Positions 24,437-37,470 of a DNA stretch of 64,000 nt are shown here, piece by piece. Under the pieces are notes generated by a model. It made no database searches, was not told where the DNA came from, and saw only the letters and a program-made list of their open reading frames with translations. Origin of the DNA: Blastocrithidia nonstop (Eukaryota > Euglenozoa > Kinetoplastea > Trypanosomatida > Trypanosomatidae); the NCBI GenBank assembly GCA_028554745.1, contig JAQOTN010000004.1, forward strand, positions 1-64,000, read 5' to 3'. The translations under genes were made by a program, and so were the position numbers. Position 1 is the stretch's first letter, and each line of letters opens with the position of its first letter.

Positions 24437-25281
24437 AAGTAAAGATAATAAAAACAATTAGTACTATTCCAATAATTTACAAAAAATGTATAACCTAATT
24501 GGCTTTATTCAAAAGTCATAAATTTATTTTTTAATTTTTTTAGTGAGGAAATAATAATAAGTTTTGCAACTAATCCTTTTGCCACGTAATTAACATTTAC
24601 ATAATAAATTTAAACTTTGAGGACTAGCTAGCTCTCTGTTTCCTTTCATTTAAGATAATAGTAATTATTACAACAACTGCAGAAAACTGTTTGCTAACTC
24701 AATGCCAAACAAACAAAACACATTTATATTTTTGGTAAGAGACTTACTATTCTTGTTTATTTATTATACAAGCATTTTATTACTTTATTAAAATTTTTCT
24801 TGTCGTGATTTATAGTAGTCAATTTCAGAACCACAAAGCACTTAGTTTATTTGACTCCTCTAGCTCTTTTGTACTTGCACAGAAAATTTTTTTTTTTTCA
24901 TTTCTTAGTTTGCAAAAAAGAGCAACACAACTAGATTAAAAAAATTAAACTGAGAGGAGACTAGGATTTTAACGCATAAAAACTTTATAGCTTTACTATT
25001 ACAAATAACTATAGCTACTACAAATATACAGCAATATTTATTTTAATTGCTAAATAAGATAATAGACTTGTTTTCACTGACAAATACAACAGAGTTTTAT
25101 TACCTTTACATTCAATTAAGTATCAAGGCAATCAATCGTAACAAGATTTTCAAGGAAGAAATAAAAAGATAAAAAGAAGAAGAATAATTTATAGTAATAA
25201 TAAAAAGTTGATTTTTGATAGGATAAGCATACACAAAGAAAAAGGTCACAACTATTTAGACGTTCTAGCATTTCAACGATC
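24437..25281. other. AT-rich spacer
   Basis: About 845 bases, AT-rich with poly-T and poly-A runs; no coding support found on either strand. Confidence 0.6.
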
Positions 25282-28200
25282 ATGGACACCATTTCGTATG
25301 TCATTCGTGAGGCAGATGCACACAAGTGTAAAGATGTGTGTTGCCTCGTCAAGAGTAGTGCGGATCGTTTTACTTCAGCAGCACCACCACTAATTGTTGC
25401 CTTTCACAAATTGATTTGTTTGAGTGCCAAGTAATCAAATATGATGCGCATTCTCACACGACATGGCAAGCATACCGATAAGCGACTGAGTTCACCACAA
25501 GTGCGACATTTATCAAGCACCATGGCTGCTGAACTAACGGGTAATGTGGCATAATTCTACGCGGTAGGGGAACACACACTACACATTCTAACTGCCTCTA
25601 CGTTAGCGAGTGGTGAGGTACAGCTGAGCGTAAAAGATGTTAAGTTTGATGATTAGTAAATATTTACAACCACCAATGCGGTATAAGTGGATGGTGCATT
25701 TGTAGCATCAATAGAAGCTACAGGAGCAGCAGATAGTGAGAATAACGAAAAAACTAATAAATCAAGTGCGATGGGTGCGACCAGTTCAAATGAATAGATG
25801 AAATCTACTAAAATCGTTTTTGTGTTAGGTGGACAGCATGTTTACATGGTAGATGTAAATGACGCAGCCATCAAGCAACGTATTGATTTCCCAACAAAGG
25901 TGGCAGCGGCAGAGCAGCATGCGATCTTTGACTTTCACAAATCCTCGCAACTTCTGCTTCTACCTGCCAAACATGCGGCATTACTGGACATTATTTCAGT
26001 TACATCTAAGTAGAGTATACTAACAAAGTTGTGATAGCCACATGGCGATGCGGCGCCGTAGTTTGCACACTTTTTTCAGCATTGTGGCAACTTTTCATCT
26101 AGTAATATTAATAACACTGCTGGGAATAATTATAATAGTGCAGACTCTGATTTGTTGTTAATTGTCACAGCCGCTCGTGGCAACCGTGAGCTTCGATTCT
26201 GAACATTCCACGTTTCACAGAGACGATTTGCGTTGCAGCAGTAAATCAATTTGTAAAGTGAAGGTGTTAACACTGAGCATGGCTTTATTGTTAGTGTTAC
26301 TCCATCGTAGGAGTACATTACGCTGCTATCACGGGATTCAAGCATGGCCGTGGTGGTTTAGGTGGATAAAGTACACTTCAAGGCACATCGCTTGACGAGC
26401 TGGCACATTCCTGGACCTGTATTAGCGTGTGGTTGTTATGTTGGTAAGTTTGCCTAAAATGTACAGAGTCAGACTGCCGTGTATGCATTGTCAATGATTG
26501 TACGAAATAAAGACGGTGTGTACAAGTGTGTAGCCGATGCCGGCAAGTTAATAGGAAAGCTATAAGATGTAATGAGTAAAGAAAGTGCGGCTCAAAACTG
26601 GTTTGAAAAGCCACAACAGCAGCAGCAGCATCAGCAAGTGGACATGATGCAGACAAATTTGACTCTTCCACCACCACCACCACAAACAGCACTTCCTCCT
26701 AATAATACGCAGACAATGATGCCGATGCCTCCAAACATAAATAATAATAACAACAACAATAACAATATGATGGCAATGATGATGAATAACGGAATGGCTG
26801 TTAGTGGTAATACTGTAGGCAATTCGTTAAACCCGAACAACATGAACAATAACACCACTAGCAGCAACAACAACATCATTAATCAACAAATCAATCGAGA
26901 TCAAAATTATATGCATAATATGATGATGAACAATGGAATATCTCAAGGATTTGCATCCTCGGCAGCAGTGCCATTCGCACTAAACAACAATAATAACAAC
27001 ATTATGAACGCTAATACTACTGCTCCTTCGCAACCGTCATCATTTCTGCCTCCTCCTCCTCCTCCTCCTCCTCCTCCACCACCATCGTCTACCTTACCGA
27101 TGCATCCTTCATCACAGTTGCCTTCACCTTCATTGATGCATGCGATGCACTCTGCACCTACCGGAATATCAGGAATGAAAAATACACCATCGTTTGCCTC
27201 TCCGCCGTACCAACCCCACACATAGATGGCATTTGCCCAGCCAAGCAATACAACTCCTACTCCAACAACTCTTGCAGCAACATCAACATCAACATCAACA
27301 TCAACAGCAGCAGTTCCACCTGTAACTTCTATTGCTGCTAAAACTTCTGCCTTGTTGCCATAGGATCATATACACGCAAATGTCAACACACAAAGCTCAA
27401 CACCTGACATAATGCCCAGCAGTAAAACACTTCTTCCACAATCATCAACAGCAACAGCAACAGCAACAGCATAATCCGCTGCTCCGGTCCATGCATCGTC
27501 TCATCTACCTCTAACAAAGCCCATTTCATCTACCTTGCACTCTCCTTCGTCGTTGCAAGTCTCCTCTGGCATTGCCAGTTTACAACCAACAACGATAACA
27601 CGACCAATGCCTACGGTCAGTTCCTCGTTATCGGGTGATTACCGAGCGACGAGTGCCATTTCAGAGAGTAATGCGGCAAACTTGGTCAAGGAGCAGGCGC
27701 AAAAAGTCTGCGAGCAAGTGAAAGCACTGGATAATTAATTTGTGGCGGTGCAGAAGATGGCCTCCAATACAATGCGGTTGTTGCAGCACTCCAACTATCG
27801 TGAACAGGCTCAGGCGGCGGGGCGTAACTTTGCCAGTCGCAACAAGCTACGCCTCGTGAATATTGTTCAAGAAGAAAAACCGTAGCCTGGAATGATGACC
27901 TAGGCCCAACGAGAGCTCATTGCCGCCATTACCAATGTCACCAAACAGGTAAAGGGCACCACCGCCTCGGCTTCGTCGTTTGCGCTGAAAAAGCTGCTGC
28001 AGCGGTATCTGAAACAGTCGGTGTAGAAGGCGTCAAAGGACATGGAATCACTTGAAGTGTCTGGCACAGCCTCCATGAACGTTTCAGCCACCAACAGTGC
28101 CTCAGTTTTCCGTGAGGCAGTGCAAAAATGCAACAATCTAATTGCCAAGACAATCAAACAGCGAAATGATTAGGTCAAGCAGGTGTTAGAGGTAGGTTTG

Positions 28201-28884
28201 AGCGGCTCGGCAGATTTGCTACAACGCATACGTGATTACAATGACAAGGTACATGCCGCATTACGTGATACTTCAAGTATGATTGGCTAGGCCAAAGAAG
28301 CGCTAAATGAGATTAAGCAATCACCAATGTCTGCCGCAGCCGCCGCAAATGGAGGATTATTTCATAACATGGCCGTAGCTCCTGTTGACCCGGACGTACT
28401 CACGGCACGTGCGGTGGCGTTGGCCGAGCAAGGCGATTGGCCCGCTGCCTTTACGGTAGCTCTTTAGGCGAGTGATATTACGGTTTTATTGGGCTTTTTG
28501 TAGAGTAAAGTGTGTGAGGAAAAGCAAATCATTGCGAACTCCACCTCTGCACTCAATTTGCCACTCTTTCTTAGTCTGTGTTTGCAATTGACGTTTATGA
28601 TGAATGAGCAGCCCTCGTCAATTCCGCTGCGAGTGCAGCTATTGCATGATTTCTACTTGTAGTGGGATGACGTATTGAAGAGCATCAAAGCACAAAGTCA
28701 AAAAGATGCAAATCACTCAAACTCGTTTGAGACGATCAAGCGATAGCTAATGACGGTAATGTAGGCGCTCAACTCGATTGACACCCAGACACTTGACCGT
28801 CGTAATCGTAGTAAATGTCGTTTAGTTATCAAACTAATAAACTCACTGACAGATAATGCATAAAGGTATAAAAGTGATACGTAA
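25282..28884 (+). CDS. EDC4/Varicose-like mRNA-decapping scaffold
   Basis: One frame of about 1200 residues. Residues ~1-430 form a WD-like region including G-N-R-E-L-R-F-W (Trp is TGA), as in the N-R-E-L-x-x-W strand of EDC4. Residues ~430-830 are low complexity: Gln runs, Asn runs, a poly-Pro run (27049-27090), Thr/Ser/Ala repeats. Then a helical region, and a C-terminal domain (A-E-Q-G-D-W-P-A-A-F-T-V-A-L; P-L-F-L-S-L-C-L-Q-L) like the EDC4 C-terminal helical domain (L-L-E-Q-G-x-x-x-x-A-F-x-x-A-L). EDC4 joins decapping enzyme and exonuclease in P-bodies, and the low-complexity region fits condensate recruitment. Trypanosomatids decap with an ApaH-like enzyme, so partners may differ. The stop is TAA 28861 or 28882. 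Confidence 0.78.
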
Positions 28885-30048
28885 ACAAATTAAATAATTA
28901 TTAATAAATAAATCTTTTAATTTTTTTTTCAGATACGTTTTTCTATTATGTTTTTTTAACTAAATTATGTTTTTGGCAATTTCAAGTAGCAATTTAAGCG
29001 ATGAGCAATATTGATTATTTAGTAAAATTAATAATTACTATTTCTACGCGCTAAAAAAAATATATCTCTAATACTACTTTGATCCAAAAAAAATTTTGAA
29101 AGATGTTTGACCTTACTGTAAACTGACGTTTAGTGTTAGTAACCAGTTTACATATATATACACTTATAAGTAAATGTAATTTTTATTATAGTTTTAAATC
29201 TATTGAATGACAAACATTGACAACACATTGAAAATCATTACTAATTTACTTATACAGTCAGTAAAATTTATTTTTTCTATTTGTTTTATATTGTTATTAA
29301 AAATTTCTATTTCTTTCTCAAAATCTTCAGGAGTGCTTACAAGGTGCACTAATAAAAAAAACTTGTCACTCACATACAAATGGTAAACGTAAAGTGTGAA
29401 TTGCTCTGAACAGCTTATACATATACGTAGAAAGTTAGAGCAAAGTAGTTATTCAGTATTTACGTCTACAATTACACAATAGATGATATGCAATTGTTGT
29501 TTGCGTTGTTTAATCTATGCATAAATTTTTTTTGTTATTACAAATTGCAATTATTAGTGACGTAATAGTTATATTAAGAGTTACTGCTTGCAAACTTATA
29601 TATATTAACTTACTTTTTTACACAATAAAAGAAATATTAACATTTTTGATGATGCCAAACCCAAATTTTTGTTAATCTTATTTATATTATTCTTTTATTC
29701 TATTGTAAGTATACAAGTTATAACTTTATTTGTCACGTAATCGCTCAATGAAGTTATATACAAAATAAAATTGATTATACCTCTATAAACTATATTTGCA
29801 AATGTTTTATGATTGCGAAAATATATAATAATAAATGTTTAAAATAATGATACAGTTTTCACCTGAGATACTAAATTATTTTTTTTTCGACTTACTCTGT
29901 TAAAATTGTTACTTCTTGTCGATTTTGAAAGAAAAAAAATAATATTTTATACATAATAAACAAGTAAGATTGTGAAATTAGTTAGCTCTCAAATATTTTT
30001 ATAAAAAATACAAAAACAGGAGGTTTAGTATATAATTGATTGCAAGTC
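28885..30048. other. Long AT-rich spacer
   Basis: About 1.16 kb, strongly AT-rich with homopolymers. A TTTTTTTTTCAG at about 28921-28932 follows the EDC4-like gene. No coding frame supported. Confidence 0.6.
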
Positions 30049-33000
30049 ATGAGCAAGTCTAACGTATTTGTCGCGTACGTGGATGAGTACGTAGGTAAGC
30101 AAATCTATCACACCTTCGCGATGTGTTAATCAAAATATGATGTGTATGGTTGTACTTGGTCCCAGGATGCTGTTCTGCCTTTGAACAATGTCTAATCCGT
30201 TGATGCAGCAGCAAATGTGTGCCAAACAAAAGAAGTACAAAACTAATTGAAAAATTATCATAACAATACATGTGCGGAAGTAGGTACAAATTCAGACGTA
30301 AACATGACGAATGCAAAAGCACAATAAGTTGTTACGGAGGCAAGCATGAATAATAGTAAACATAATAAATATGTAAACGCACAAAGATAGTAATAATTGT
30401 AAACGTAGCAAGCAAAGCATTTATTCTGACGTGGTGACGTGCATGCCATGCGACGTGCGCTCGTGTTATGTGATCGTATTATTATTGTCCAGAAAGAAGC
30501 TCAAGATGTATTTGACATGTTACATTACGTTCAGCAAAGCATCTCGACACACACCAAACGTTTCATCTTGGTCTCTAACTTTATGACTTGATATGCAACA
30601 CCACCACTTATTGCCAACCCACAATTGCAAATGCAGAAACAATAACGTTCAACACAGATGTAGAAGATTGACAAGAAAATACTAACGCTACTGAGTAACG
30701 GAAGAAATGCAGATAATAGTAACAATGATGAAGTTGAAGGAGATGAATAAGACCAAGACGAGGTTAACGATAATAGTTATGATAATAACGGAACTAATAG
30801 TGGTGATGGTATTGGTGCAGCATCATCAGTAGGAGGAGGAGGAGGAGGAGGAGGCAATAACGTAAATAGGGATGAAAATGGCAACATTACAAATAACACA
30901 CAAGGACAATCTGCATCTCACTTATTTGCCAAATTTGTTACACCAGCAAAACTAGAGCAAATTGCATCATTACTGTAATTTAAAATTGCAAATGAGTTTA
31001 GCTCATGTGATGAAATGCATGATAACTCAAATGATGAAAATAATAATACGTAAAGCAGTTATGCAACAACGACGTCTGGTCTACCTGCACTTCGTAATGG
31101 TGGTGCTAGTAGTAGAAGTAATATCAATGCTTACAATAGCAGATCTGTCGATGGTGCACGGTTCAATATTAGTGATAATGCTAACAGCAATGATGTTAAT
31201 GGAGAGGATGGTCTGCAAAACTAAATTTTTACTGAAGATCAGTTCAATCGACGTATTCCTCATGTCAAGTATCTTAGTTGACGTGATGCGGAGAAAGCGG
31301 TGGCTTCGGCTCATTGTGCAAACAATCTGCCCTTGTAAACGTTTGTTATCTTTGCTGGTTTGCCCTACGGCGATGGCGAGGGCCCACTGCAGCCATTTTT
31401 CCGTCTTGCCTGAAGTGATACCTCACATAATAGCAACATATGTAGTAATAATAAGTTGAACTGTAGCAACACGGCAAACTGCAGCAATGCATTACCGATT
31501 TATGGAACTGGAAACCAGTCTATTCCACTCATTCATGTACGCGATCTTGCCACGTGTACACTACAGCTGAGTATGTGCTCGTTAACTCATTTACCATCAC
31601 CATTGTCCTCATTGCTGTCCCAGCGGTATGTGTTTGCCACCGATGGCACCACACTCAACTGGCGGCGACTTATGCAAACGGTTAATCGTGCCTTTGGTAG
31701 CACTAAAAAAATTTGTGAAGTGAGTAAAGACGAGTAGCTGCTGCACGATAATATTGAATACTTCACCAATGACCTACGTGTGGAGTTGGGTGTGATGCGA
31801 CATCTCATGTCGAGATCATCTACTGCAACTACTTCACATTATAACAATAATGCTAAAGATGATGAATATTACTGTGCCACAACACATGACACAGACAATG
31901 AGACAATCAATGGCCCCACGTTAACATACCCATATGATGCCTAAACACTGTGACACGCACCTGGTGGATTAATTCGTAACATGTAACGTGTGGCACTGTA
32001 ATTTTGTAAAGCACACCGGTTAACCCCTGTACGCATCGTTATTGTAGGCCCACCACTCGTTGGCCGAACCTACTTGGCAAAGCACCTGGCAGAGCTCTAC
32101 CACATTCCAACCTTTACGCTGGACGAGATCACACAACAGTTTCGTGATCGTGTCTCATACCTACGTGGTTAGATTACCAATTACACTAATCGTCTGCGTC
32201 AAGTAGCGATGTAAGTTTGCACTTGTGCAAAGAAGCGTAAAATGATGGCTGTGTTGCGAGCCAAGAAAAAGGCACGTCTGCATCAGATGACACGCAAAGC
32301 TCAAGAGTTGAAGAGTGCACAAGCTGAAGGTAACATTTATAATGTTAACAATAACACTAATTATGCTATCGGAAGTAATCAACCTAGTGTCATTGATACA
32401 GACAATAATCATGGCAATCCAATGAATATGAACGATGTGTAGACAAATCATTACAATAATGATATTATGTATGATGGCAATGGAAACACCCATAAATATG
32501 ATGATGATGATAAGAATACTAACACAAGAAGAGGAGAAAACGGCCGTAGTACAAAACAAGATGACCAGTAAGAGGAGATTGAGAATATCGAGTGTACACT
32601 GACACATGACTAGTGTCGTGTTATTGATGAGGCTATTAATAATTTAGCATAGCATAGTCAACGTGTAAAATTCTGACAGAACACCATTGCGTAAATGTAG
32701 TACGTACTCTCCATGCGTGAAATACCGTAGCCCGTTATTGTAGATGTAAACCCTAAACGACGAGGCAACTTGGTCAAAAAAAGGGCAGGCAAGTAGCAAC
32801 AAGTGTCACAACAACAATTGCAGCAGCAGCAGCAGCAGCAACAACAACAACAATTATTATTACTTCAGCGCAAGCGTGAGTAGGATGAGAAGAACCACTT
32901 TGGCAACACGATAAACAGTGATGCTCCCTTTCGACCGGAGGCGTTGGCGTACATTGTTCGCTGACGTTTACGTTTACCTGATTGTCGCAATCAAGGTTAT

Positions 33001-34431
33001 ATCTTAGATGGATGTCCAGATACACTACACTTGGCCAAATTGTGCTTTGGCGAAGCAGAGATTGATTTGAATTTAGGCAACGTCAGTGGCAAAGATGGAT
33101 CTATGAGTGCGTACAAATCTACAGGGACAGGAGCTGTACGTGGTCATTACAGTGGCAATAACAACATGATGTTGGCCGGATCGGAAGTAAACCGCATGGA
33201 CGGTAACACTGGTCATGGCAATGGCAATGATGGTAATGATGATGATAATAACGGCCAGCAGGAAGATGTGCATGTATTGTGTGATGAACGTCTGTTACCG
33301 GATATACTGTTTGTGCTCAACGCGGATGAGAATTACTTACTCTCACGTTTTCATGCTTTACCGGTCAAACGTGATGGTGCCATTAGTGAAAGCGGTGCTG
33401 GTATTGCTAATATTAATAATACTGCGATGAACATGAATGAAAATAACACAATGACGAGTAACACAAATTCAACAAACAGTAGTAGAGTATATACTAAACC
33501 AGACATCAAAGGTAATGATATGATTAGTGCCAATAAGAATAACAGTGTAAAGAACAATAGTAGCAACAATAATAATACAAATACTAGTAAATATATTCAT
33601 AATAACAAAATACACTCTACAGTTGACACGGCATAGCAGCTCGCTAGTTGCGTAACTGGCAATAATGATAACATTTCTACCGATAGTCTTTCGCATATAA
33701 TTTAGAATGACGTTAGCAATAGCGGTAAAGTAGACAATGATCTGAACAAATTGTACACTGCCTTACACAAGTTTCAGAGTGAGTTTCAAAGTGGTAAGTA
33801 TGGTGTGATTGATTTCTTTCGCAACGCCACCACAGCGAAAGGCGGCGTGTGTGTGGGTGGTCGTCAAACGAAGATTACGTATTATAATGTCGCAGAAACG
33901 TAGCCGCTTATTCCACAGTTAATGAGCAACTCACCAAGTAGTAGTCATAAAGGCAATAACGCAAAAAAGAGCAAGACGGCAGCCTATAAGGCTAATGTTT
34001 ACGCAAGTAGTCAAGCTTCTCCCCTCATTAGAACAGCCCAGCAGGTTATTGGTCCTGTACACACACTAGGTGTCACACCATTTGAGATTTATGAACAGTA
34101 AGCTGAAGAGCAATACGCTCGTGAGGAGCAGCGACTGGAACAGGTTGAGGCGGCATTGGCCCAGTAAGAGCATGAGGCACTTGCCTTTCAGGCAGAAAGT
34201 GCTGCACGACATCGTGTATAAGAAGCAATTTTAGCATCGTATCGGGCCGATTACGCCAAGATGGAGTAGTACAAAGCACCTCTCAAGTCGTATTTAGATC
34301 AAACGGTGCTGCCGCTTTTGACTAAAGGATTGGTGTAGGTGTGTGCCCGTCAGCCTGAAAACCCTGTAGACTATTTAGCATCATGGCTTTTGCGTCACAA
34401 CCCTGACTAGGATGTTTTCTTTGATTTGTAA
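30049..34431 (+). CDS. AK7-like adenylate kinase with N-terminal SDR-like region and C-terminal DPY-30 motif
   Basis: One frame of 1460 residues to TAA 34429-34431. The N-terminus (N-V-F-V-A-Y-V-D-E-Y-V-G) and the later I-P-L-I-H-V-R-D-L-A segment fit the epimerase-like half of AK7. The kinase core starts at about residue 665 with I-V-G-P-P-L-V-G-R-T: the invariant P-loop Lys is Arg (codon CGA, 32065-32067). G-Y-I-L-D-G-C-P-D-T near residue 984 replaces the usual D-G-F-P-R/K-T. D-I-L-F-V-L-N-A-D follows. Asn/Asp/Gly-rich inserts split the kinase. Residues ~1420-1457 form a DPY-30 helix pair (G-L-V-E-V-C; P-E-N-P-V-D-Y-L-A), a docking motif common in axonemal proteins. Likely flagellar; nucleotide binding may be weakened or lost. 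Confidence 0.86.
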
Positions 34432-35504
34432 AAAAATTAAAATATGAGCTTCAAATAAAAAAAAAATACCTAGTTACAATATTTTAATGCATAAACTGTG
34501 CAAACTAAAGTACATTTTTTTTTTTTTAATTTAATTTTAATTTTTCCTGACAGTAGTACGTGCCAAAACTTTGATCACAAATGAGTGTATTATTATTTTT
34601 TGGATAAAACTTTAAACTATAAAAAACTGTTTTTCTTCTATTTGTACATCATCGCCCATAAATAACAAAACAAAAGTAAATAAGAAAATGAGACCAACGT
34701 AATTCCATAATAATTAGTAATTGAATGTAGATGTATTCGGTTATGATCGGTTTTTCTTTATAACATGCTACATTTTAGTCGTGTAATTACATAGTTTACC
34801 GCATGTCTATATGCACATATGTATAGAATGCATGTACCTACTACTAAATAATGCTGTTTTTGCCAAAATTAATTTTCATGCCACAATTATATATAAAACA
34901 ATGTAAATATTTGACAGTACGTGGAAAAAGTGCATGCTTGTACTAAATTTAATCAAATGTATAGTAGCTTTTATTACTAAAAGAATATATGTATAGCAAT
35001 GTTTGTGTTTTATCTATTAACTCACAAAAAAAATATGTAATTTAATAAATATCTCAAATTTGATAGTAGTGAATAAAGTGACTAATTTATATTTATCAGA
35101 GTAACTCAATTTTTTTTCTGTTTATGATTGCTGATGTTGTCGTGCGAAATAATTATCTTTGCCTGTTTGTGTCATTTTTCATTTTATTGTATATAGAATA
35201 TAATAAATAGAAAATTAGAAATTTTTTTTTCTTTTTCTTTTTTTGACAAAAAATACATAACGATTCTCATATTTACAACTATATTAACATTATTTCAACC
35301 TACAAAATAATTATAATTTCTTTCATATTTTTTTTTTGGTATTGCATATTCCAAAATTTATTAATTTTTTTCAGCGTGAGCTAAAATAAACATCTCAATC
35401 AATACGCATATTTTTTACAACATTATAATTATATACACGCCGACAATGTTAAAATCACATTATCCTTTTTTTACAATACATCCATTTGTTAGCGGACTAC
35501 CCTC
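34432..35504. other. AT-rich spacer
   Basis: About 1.07 kb, long T and A runs, no coding support. Confidence 0.6.
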
Positions 35505-37470
35505 ATGACAGACACTTTCCAAGTCAGATCTTGTCAAAGTCAATATCTTACTTGAACACTTGAACTGAATTACTCGTCGACATCTACTATTAGCGACAAT
35601 AACAAGTCTAATGGTGTTACCTGCTATTCACATTGCTTGCCAAATTGGTTTTAGACAATGAAGCCGGTTGGTTGGCGAACGTGCAACTAACACGTTTTTT
35701 CGTGTCATTAATGCGCGCCACCCTCTTACTGGTCAAGTATCTGTATAGAAGAATGTGTTTTGCAAACATGGTGATTGAAGCAGCAGCAGTAGCAGCAACA
35801 ATAATGATAACACTAGACCTGTCTATAACAAATTATTTAGATGAATACCTTTCATTCAAAAAATTACATCACATTCAAGAAGCAGACAAAATGGCGATAT
35901 AGATAGTTTTTGTTAATTGTGTAATCAGCGTCAACACTATCTACAGTGTTAATAACAGACCAGAAAGAAATGTACAAATTTAACACAACAAAAGCATCTA
36001 CAACGAAAGTACAAACAACCATAACGTATTGTTTTATATTAATTTACTTCTCCCAATAATACACACTGCTCAGTGCCCGACGCTAATATGACCAGTAGTA
36101 ACGCTAGCTTTGTTGCTCATAACAATCTGAGTGCACATCAAAATGACTAAATTAGAAAATTTTGTAAATATCCTACTGATAAAAACGTAAAATTTTAGTC
36201 ATTGACAACATGTCCATTCAACAAAACGGCTCTAGTACATACTTCACTAACTTCAAACAAGAGATGCAATTAGTTGTCAAATAATTAACAGAGCAAACAC
36301 GAACAGCTTCGGTATGCTGACAAGCACAGTAATACTTTTTAATGTAATGCTTGTTCTGAAAAAAATTATAACGATGACAGTAATTGACTTGCATGACATT
36401 TTGCCAATTCATGAACCAAATCAGCTGGAGCATCTATGCTAACATTTATATGGCACAGCTGATGTAGTAGTATTCTGTCATAAATATCGTGATTTATCAT
36501 ATGCGTTAGTATTTCTAAAATGGTAATTGCATTTGACACAAAAAATTTCGACACACACTTAACTACACAACCTTATACAAAATGAATATCGTCTTTTGTA
36601 CACCAAAATAGTGTATTTAATGCAATCAGTCTAACTATTACTAACTTTACTATTTACAAATCACTGAAATAATTTATTCTAAAAACACAACGATCGTTCA
36701 ATGTATCTTGGTTGCCTGAGATACTACACTGACTTTCGAAGCTTACTAAAATTACGAAGAAAAGCACTGCGAATGTTTACAAGACACTTCAATAACAAAG
36801 ATAAAGATAATAATAATAGTAATAAACTAAGTAATTTCAACAAAAATATTTTTTGCTGTAACGGTAACAGTAATTAAAAATGACGAAATGAAGATGAAAA
36901 TTGTGACCTTTTAGATAGACAACAAAGCAATTCATATAATACCTACAACACATTCTTACACCCATGACACAATCTTCTTTGTAATCACGTAAACAAATTG
37001 AGCAATAAATTGTACATCCAGTGCTACATTTGTATGAACTGATGTAATTTAGCTTCTCGCACTTGTATTCGTTTTTGTGGTGGTGGTGGAAGAATTTAGC
37101 AATGTGGAAACTAATAGCGTAAGCTGTTGTCATTTCACCTGGTTTGCCTATCAATTTGTCTGAGTAAGTTATTTAATGCAACACATTTGTTGCTTGTAAC
37201 GTGCTGAACACACGCGGTTTGTTGCTATTGTGTGTATTGGCAGAGTGCAGACGTTGCTTCAGTGTATGATTTTTCTGCTTCTTTGCTCAACTTTGTAATG
37301 AACATCGATAGTAACATTTTATATGTAATACCTGTACTAAAACAGATAGTTACAAACCACAGATCACCAAACAGCAAAAAGCTAGACAAGACAAGATGAT
37401 AGAAAAAAGAAAGAAAGCAAGGAGGAAGGATGAGTAGATGAAATAGTTGGCAATGATAAATTAATCAAAT
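35505..37470 (+). CDS. Cys-rich protein with frame slips, unrecognised
   Basis: Coding character on the + strand is clear in patches but changes frame. One patch includes a Ser-run and Asn-run insert (35779-35807) and ends with F-E-C-N-A-C-S-E-K. Removing one A from the A7 run at about 36360-36366 joins this to I-D-L-H-D-I-L-P-I-H-E and a long helical stretch (Y-R-D-L-S-Y-A-L-V-F-L-K-W). Cys pairs follow (C-Y-I-C near 37020, then C-x-x-C near 37040-37085) and a highly charged Lys/Arg/Glu tail (37380-37440). The helical repeat plus C-terminal Cys pairs would suit a membrane-traffic or scaffold protein, but I cannot name it. Both ends are approximate. Confidence 0.45.

Noticed and set aside
26631-26879. 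Minus-strand Leu-rich ORF opposite the EDC4-like gene
   Set aside because: Complement of the Asn run and poly-Pro region.
36366-36554. Minus-strand protein (62 residues) opposite the Cys-rich gene
   Set aside because: All frames are open under this code. The + strand has the Ser/Asn inserts and joins to flanking coding sequence.
36837-37154. Minus-strand RING-like protein
   Set aside because: It has C-S-I-C-L-R-D-Y but lacks the His positions and further Cys pairs needed for a RING; likely a shadow.
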